Of a DNA stretch of 64,000 nucleotides, positions 60,112 to 64,000 are shown in pieces. Under the pieces are notes generated by a model that did not search any database, was not told the origin of the DNA, and saw nothing but the letters and a program-made list of their open reading frames with translations. Every line of letters begins with the position of its first letter. Position 1 is the first letter of the stretch. This DNA is from Streptomyces sp. B21-083 (GTDB lineage Bacteria > Actinomycetota > Actinomycetes > Streptomycetales > Streptomycetaceae). Location: NCBI RefSeq assembly GCF_036898825.1, contig NZ_JARUND010000002.1:4402001-4466000 (forward strand), in the 5' to 3' direction. The translations under genes were made by a program, and so were the position numbers.

Positions 60112-60651
60112 TCAGACGGCCCGCTCCCGGGCCACCAGCTCGAAGGCGGTCGCACCGTCGAGAGACTCGCGGACGATGTCGGCGTGACCTGCGTGCCGGG
60201 CCGTCTCGCGGATCAGGTGCAGGGCCACCCAGCGCATGGAGACCCGTCCCTCCGGCGGGAACCAGGGGTCCGGCGGCAGATCGAACGTGTCGTCGAGGCT
60301 CGGTACGGACCGCAGGAACGCCTCGGTCTCGGCGGCGACCTTCTCCCAGTGCGCGAGCTGCGAGGCGACGGTCTCGCCCTCGACGAGCACGAAACACTCG
60401 TGCCAGTTCGACTGGTCCCGCTTGACGGCCGGCGCCTCGCCCTTGGCCCGCGCGATCCAGCCCTGCTCGACCTCGGCGGCGTGCTTGAGCAGCCCGGAGA
60501 GGGACAGCTCGCTGGCACTGGGACGCGAGGCGGCCTGCTCGTCCGTCAGCCCCAGCAGGGCTCGCCGGATACCGCCGCGCTGCTCCTCGATGAACGAGAG
60601 AAGCGCTCCTCGCTCGTCGCCGGGGGCTTCGGAGGGGACATGAGTGACCAT
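60112..60651 (-). CDS. DinB family protein (DUF664)
   Basis: 179 residues. DinB-like four-helix bundle: ERGALLSFIEEQRGGIRRALLGLTDEQAASRPSASELSLSGLLKHAAEVEQGWI with the metal-binding His of the LLKHAAE helix, and the C-terminal HLIRETARHAGHADIVRESLDGATA, which supplies two more. These three histidines form the family metal site. Some DinB proteins are mycothiol-dependent transferases or maleylpyruvate isomerases; this one cannot be assigned more closely. The start could also be an ATG six codons upstream. Confidence 0.87.
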   Translation of the reverse strand: MVTHVPSEAPGDERGALLSFIEEQRGGIRRALLGLTDEQAASRPSASELSLSGLLKHAAEVEQGWIARAKGEAPAVKRDQSNWHECFVLVEGETVASQLAHWEKVAAETEAFLRSVPSLDDTFDLPPDPWFPPEGRVSMRWVALHLIRETARHAGHADIVRESLDGATAFELVARERAV

Positions 60652-60928
60652 TGACCGGCCGCCTTTCATCGGTTCGTGCTGCCTGACACCGATGACGTTA
60701 CGAGGGCTTTAGGTCAGGTTCTGTCCGCATTGAAAGCCTCGCGAGACGATTGTGCGAGGGAGGACGGACGTGCGGGTGGGGTTGCGGGCCCGGTGCTCTC
60801 CATCGCGGATACGGGAGGCGCTGAACGACGTACGCCGGATCGCGGTGAGTCGAGGTGCCGGCTCAAGGCCCCGTCGGGCGAGCCCCGGACGGCGTGACAG
60901 CCGACCGGGGACAACGCGCCCTACGAAG
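60652..60928. other. intergenic region without a recognised gene
   Basis: Lies between the 5' end of the DinB gene and the 3' end of the aldehyde dehydrogenase gene. It should hold the DinB promoter. Only a weak 6-bp inverted repeat (CCTCGC/GCGAGG near 60738-60762) is visible. Short open frames here have no coding character. Confidence 0.6.
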
Positions 60929-62398
60929 TCAGAACGGGAAGGCGCTCCGCCCGTGCTGCACCGAGATCCACTTCCGGGTGGTGAACGCCTCCACCGTCGC
61001 CTCGCCGTTCAGGCGGCCGATGCCCGAGGATTTCTCGCCGCCGAAGGCGACCAGGGGCTCGTCGTGGACCGTGCCGTCGTTGACGTGCAACATGCCCGTG
61101 TCGATCTGCTTGGCGAAGGCGATGCCGCGTTCCACGTCGGCCGTGTGGACGGCGCCGCTGAGGCCGTACGGGGTGTCGTTGACGAGGCGGACCGCCTCCT
61201 CCTCGCCGTCGAAGGGGACGAGGAGGGCAACCGGGCCGAAGATCTCCTGGTGGAGGAGGGGTGAGTCGGCGGGGAGGTCGGTCAGGACCGACGGCTCGAC
61301 GAGGTTGTCCGTCGTCGTGCCGTGCAGGAGTGCCGTCGCGCCCTCCACCAGCGCGCGTCTCACCAGGCCCGAAAGCGCGTCCGCCTGGGAGGAGTTGATC
61401 AGCGGGCCGATGACCGTCTCGGGGTCGCTCGGGTCGCCCACCTTCAGGGACCGCACCTTGGTCACGAACTTCTCGGTGAACTCGTCGGCGATTCGACGGT
61501 CCACCAGGATCCGGTTCGCGGCCATGCAGACCTGGCCCTGATGGACGTACCGGCTGAAGACCGCCGCGTCGACCGCGTAGTCGATGTCCGCGTCGTCCAG
61601 GACCACCAGGGCGCTGTTGCCGCCCAGTTCGAGGACCACGTTCTTGAAGAGGGGGGCGCAGACGGCGGCGACATGACGGCCGACCGCGTCCGAGCCGGTG
61701 AAGGAGATGACCTTCGGGACCGGGTGTTCCAGGAACGCGTCGCCGATCTCGGCGATGTCCGTGATCACGACGTTCAGGAGGCCCGGCGGCAGGCCCGCGT
61801 CCTCGAAGATCTTCGCGACCAGGGAGCCGCCGACGACGGGGGTGTCCTGGTGCGGCTTGAGGACGACGCCGTTGCCGAGCGCCAGCGCGGGGGCGACCGA
61901 CTTCAGGGACAGGAGGAAGGGGAAGTTGAAGGGGCTGATCACCCCCACCACGCCCACCGGGACGCGGTAGACGCGGTTCTCCTTGCCCTCGACCGGCGAG
62001 GGGATGATCTGGCCTTCGGGCGTGAGCGCCAGACGGATCGACTCGCGCAGGAACTCCTTGGCGAGGTGCAGTTCGAAGCCGGCCTTGAGGTGCGTACCAC
62101 CGAGTTCGGCGATGATCGCGGCGGCGATCTCCCGCTCCCGGTCCTCGATGATGCGCAGGGCCTTCTCGAAGACCGCGCGGCGGACGTACGGGCTGGTCGC
62201 CGCCCACCCCTTCTGGGCCGCGGCGGCGGCTCGGTACGCCTCGTCGACCTCGTCCACCGTGGCGATCGTGATCGAGGCGAGCTTCTCACCGTCGTACGGG
62301 TTGAAGTCGATGATGTCCCAGGAGCCCGTGCCCGGGCGCCACTCACCGCCTATGTACTGCTGCGCGAGATCGGTGAAGTAGTACTCGGGCGCTGACAT
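60929..62398 (-). CDS. NAD(P)-dependent aldehyde dehydrogenase (benzaldehyde/vanillin dehydrogenase-like)
   Basis: 489 residues from the ATG at 62398 with GAGGGA upstream. Motifs: VGVVGVISPFNFPFLLSLKSVAPALALGNGVVLKP, GSLVAKIFEDAGLPPGLLNVV, VISFTGSDAVGRHVAAV, the catalytic glutamate region VVLELGGNSALVVLDDADID and the catalytic cysteine in YVHQGQVCMAANRILV. The C-terminal HDEPLVAFGGEKSSGIGRLNGEATVEAFTTRKWISVQ is typical. The best family resemblance is to aromatic aldehyde dehydrogenases. The substrate is unproven. It is separated from both neighbours and may stand alone. Confidence 0.9.
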   Translation of the reverse strand: MSAPEYYFTDLAQQYIGGEWRPGTGSWDIIDFNPYDGEKLASITIATVDEVDEAYRAAAAAQKGWAATSPYVRRAVFEKALRIIEDREREIAAAIIAELGGTHLKAGFELHLAKEFLRESIRLALTPEGQIIPSPVEGKENRVYRVPVGVVGVISPFNFPFLLSLKSVAPALALGNGVVLKPHQDTPVVGGSLVAKIFEDAGLPPGLLNVVITDIAEIGDAFLEHPVPKVISFTGSDAVGRHVAAVCAPLFKNVVLELGGNSALVVLDDADIDYAVDAAVFSRYVHQGQVCMAANRILVDRRIADEFTEKFVTKVRSLKVGDPSDPETVIGPLINSSQADALSGLVRRALVEGATALLHGTTTDNLVEPSVLTDLPADSPLLHQEIFGPVALLVPFDGEEEAVRLVNDTPYGLSGAVHTADVERGIAFAKQIDTGMLHVNDGTVHDEPLVAFGGEKSSGIGRLNGEATVEAFTTRKWISVQHGRSAFPF

Positions 62399-62491
62399 GT
62401 GATCCCTCAATCCCTCAATCCCGTATCACGGTCTGATCGCACGTCATCGTACGTGCGGCCGAGGGGAGTTGGGGGGCATCAGGGGACGCCG

Positions 62492-63352
62492 TTACGAGAG
62501 TTGCAGCAGGCCCCTGAGCAGGTCCCGGCTCTCGTCCGGCCCGGGGCTGTCCTGCTGGAGTTCCTTCATCGCCGTCTCGTACTGGGTGACGTCCTCCGCC
62601 TTGTCCAGGTACAGCGCGCTGGTGAGCTGCTCCAGGAAGATCACGTCGGACAGGTCGGACTCCGGGAAGCTCAGAATCGTGAACGCGCCGCTCTCGCCCG
62701 AGTGGCCGCCGAAGCCGAACGGCATGATCTGCAGCCGTACGTTGGACCGCTCGGAGATCTCGATCAGGTGCTGGAGCTGACCGCGCATCACCTCGCGGTC
62801 GCCGTACGGCCGGCGCAGCGCCGCCTCGTCGAGGACGACGTGGAACTCCGGGCCGCCGGTGGACAGGAGGTACTTCTGCCGCTCCATGCGCAGTGCGACG
62901 CGGCGATCGATGTCGGCGGGGCTCGCGCCCTTCATACCGCGGCCGACGACCGCACGCGCATACGCCTCGGTCTGCAGCAGGCCGTGCACGAACTGCACCT
63001 CGTAGGCGCGGATCAGGGATGCCGCGCCCTCCAAGCCCACGTAGGTGGGGAACCAGTTGGGCAGGACGTCCGAGTAACTGTGCCACCAGCCCGCGACGTT
63101 GGCCTCCCTGGCCAGCGAGAGGAGAGCGTTGCGCTCGGCCTCGTCGTTGATGCCGTAGAGCGTCAGCAGGTCTTCGACGTCCCGTGTCTTGAAGCTCACC
63201 CGGCCCAGCTCCATACGACTGATCTTCGATTCGGACGCGCGGATCGAGTAACCCGCCGCCTCTCGCGTGATGCCCCGCGCCTCACGCAGTCGCCTCAGGT
63301 GCGATCCGAGCAGCATGCGCCGCACCACCGATCCCGGCTCTCCCGCGCTCAC
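62492..63352 (-). CDS. XRE-type helix-turn-helix regulator with DUF5753 domain
   Basis: 286 residues from the GTG at 63352; GTG and TTG codons slightly upstream are alternatives. The N-terminal helix-turn-helix reads LLGSHLRRLREARGITREAAGYSIRASESKISRMELGRVSFKTRDVEDLLTLYG. The DUF5753 domain covers the rest (WFPTYVGLEGAASLIRAYEVQFVHGLLQTEAYARAV, then VVLDEAALRRPYGDREVMRGQLQHL and NVRLQIMPFGFGGHSGESGAFTIL). This family is abundant in Streptomyces, often next to DUF397 or anti-sigma-type ATPase genes. Here the divergent neighbour is such an ATPase, so a regulatory pair is likely. Confidence 0.9.
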   Translation of the reverse strand: MSAGEPGSVVRRMLLGSHLRRLREARGITREAAGYSIRASESKISRMELGRVSFKTRDVEDLLTLYGINDEAERNALLSLAREANVAGWWHSYSDVLPNWFPTYVGLEGAASLIRAYEVQFVHGLLQTEAYARAVVGRGMKGASPADIDRRVALRMERQKYLLSTGGPEFHVVLDEAALRRPYGDREVMRGQLQHLIEISERSNVRLQIMPFGFGGHSGESGAFTILSFPESDLSDVIFLEQLTSALYLDKAEDVTQYETAMKELQQDSPGPDESRDLLRGLLQLS

Positions 63353-63662
63353 GTTCGCCACCCTCCCCAACCTCTCCAGGGGCCGCAGTCTGCCACTAAA
63401 TCACTCCGAGCAGTACTCGTCCGGTTACTCAAATGGGAAGACGTCAGAGCGTACGCACAGGAAGAGGCAAGGGGAAGACCGGCCACAGGTGAAAAGTTGG
63501 CGGAAAAAATGACCAAGAAGCGGTACGGGAGGGTCCAATTGGGGCACGTGCACGTGCATCTGCCCTTGCATCCGCCGTGAGCATCGGAAACCATGGTCTC
63601 GCGCCACCGCTGCATCGCAATGACTGCATCGCAACGACCGCGATCTCCCGGGAGTGCCTCGC
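63353..63662. other. divergent intergenic region with short direct repeat
   Basis: AT-richer than the surroundings; should contain the promoters of the XRE regulator and the ATP-binding gene. Visible elements are a direct repeat CTGCATCGCAA (two copies, near 63611 and 63627) about 35-50 bases before the ATP-binding gene, and the alternating GCACGTGCACGTGC at 63543-63556. No gene is supported. Confidence 0.5.
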
Positions 63663-64000
63663 ATGGGGACGAATGGATCGACCATGCTCGAGCCGTTAAG
63701 GCAGGGGCTTCCGCCACTGGATCCCTCGACCGTGGCCAACGCGGCGTCGTGCGCTCTGCCCGCCCGCTTCGAAGCGGTGCGCGAGGCGCGGCAGTTCAGC
63801 CGCAGAACACTCGCCCAGTGGGACATCGGGGACCGCTTCGACGATGTCTGCCTGGTCGTCTCCGAGCTGGTCACCAACGCCCTCCGGCATGCCCTGCCCA
63901 CGGATCCCCCGCACGCTTCGGCCCAGGAGCCGCCCGTACGGCTGCATCTGATGCGCTGGACCGAGCGACTGGTGTGCGCGGTGCGCGATCCCAGCCGGGA
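63663..64000 (+). CDS. ATP-binding anti-sigma-factor-type protein (HATPase_c_2), 5' part
   Basis: The first 112 codons are visible and the gene continues beyond the window. After about 30 variable residues the RsbW/SpoIIAB-like domain begins: LPARFEAVREARQFSRRTLAQWDIGDRFDDVCLVVSELVTNALRHAL. The N-box (ELVTNALRHA) is intact, followed by VRLHLMRWTERLVCAVRDPSR leading to the expected G-box. These serine-kinase-like proteins bind sigma or anti-anti-sigma factors. An internal ATG (63684) is an alternative start. It is divergent from the XRE/DUF5753 regulator, a common pairing in Streptomyces. Confidence 0.88.
   Translation, partial: MGTNGSTMLEPLRQGLPPLDPSTVANAASCALPARFEAVREARQFSRRTLAQWDIGDRFDDVCLVVSELVTNALRHALPTDPPHASAQEPPVRLHLMRWTERLVCAVRDPSR

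Noticed and set aside
60676..60897. A 73-codon plus-strand frame between the DinB and aldehyde dehydrogenase genes
   Set aside because: No ribosome site, no conserved sequence and no codon bias beyond high GC.
1..64000. CRISPR arrays, tRNA and rRNA genes, riboswitches
   Set aside because: I looked for regularly spaced repeats, tRNA-like cloverleaf ends and known leader motifs and saw none; the tandem arrays at 16.6 and 54.8 kb have no spacers.

Overview
The window is high-GC, densely coded DNA with the codon bias, GTG starts and gene families of a Streptomyces chromosome. About the first 34 kb reads as conserved core genome. The order nadB, panC, a two-component pair, an orphan nuoD, folate genes, ftsH, hpt, tilS, ppa, DedA, TipA-like regulator and glutamate decarboxylase resembles, from memory, the S. 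coelicolor arrangement around SCO3382-SCO3416 (not checked here). The last 30 kb is accessory: a ribosomal-peptide gene cluster, an aminohydroxybenzoate-type gene set, gene remnants, and then aldehyde dehydrogenase and regulatory genes.

Layout. 1-4 kb: nadB (cut by the window edge), panC and a DUF2520 dehydrogenase-like gene, all on the minus strand, with a MITE-like element whose right end supplies the apparent nadB start. 4-6 kb: an aldolase-family PLP enzyme and a frameshifted regulator. 5.8-7.7 kb: response regulator and histidine kinase. 7.8-16.6 kb: MidA-like methyltransferase end-to-end with an orphan nuoD, two PH-domain membrane proteins, a coiled-coil membrane protein, an esterase and an MprF-type lysyltransferase-like protein. 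16.6-20.8 kb: folP, folB, folK, DUF3180 and folE. 20.9-28.5 kb: ftsH, hpt, tilS, a zinc metalloprotease-like protein, a PBP4-type peptidase and ppa. 28.6-34.1 kb: ThrE-like exporter, DedA protein, YbjQ protein, TipA-like regulator and glutamate decarboxylase.

34-61 kb is the unusual part. After a second MITE-like element and gene remnants come a small secreted protein and three cluster-type genes (a TrmB/LuxR regulator, an SDR-like protein and an atypical response regulator). A minus-strand block follows: a Tat-signal/multicopper-oxidase fragment, an acyl-AMP ligase, and GriI- and GriH-like enzymes that together would make 3-amino-4-hydroxybenzoate. Divergent from it is a thiopeptide-type operon: a SagB-type azoline dehydrogenase, two tandem precursor peptides with identical 18-residue cores, a putative pyridine synthase, a glutamylating dehydratase, an ocin-ThiF partner, a YcaO cyclodehydratase, a second nitroreductase-like protein and an eliminating dehydratase domain. 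It closes with tandem repeats and a very strong terminator. Beyond lie YceI, an ABC exporter and an FAD aromatic hydroxylase, then a wrecked drrAB pair with its PadR regulator.

How it may fit together: YcaO plus its partner make azolines, which SagB oxidises. The split LanB proteins make dehydroalanines from the serine-rich core, and the extra LanB-like protein would close a pyridine macrocycle. Whether the aromatic acid genes decorate this peptide or form a separate neighbouring pathway cannot be decided from sequence. The leader resembles that of lactazole, and the core does not match any thiopeptide I can recall.
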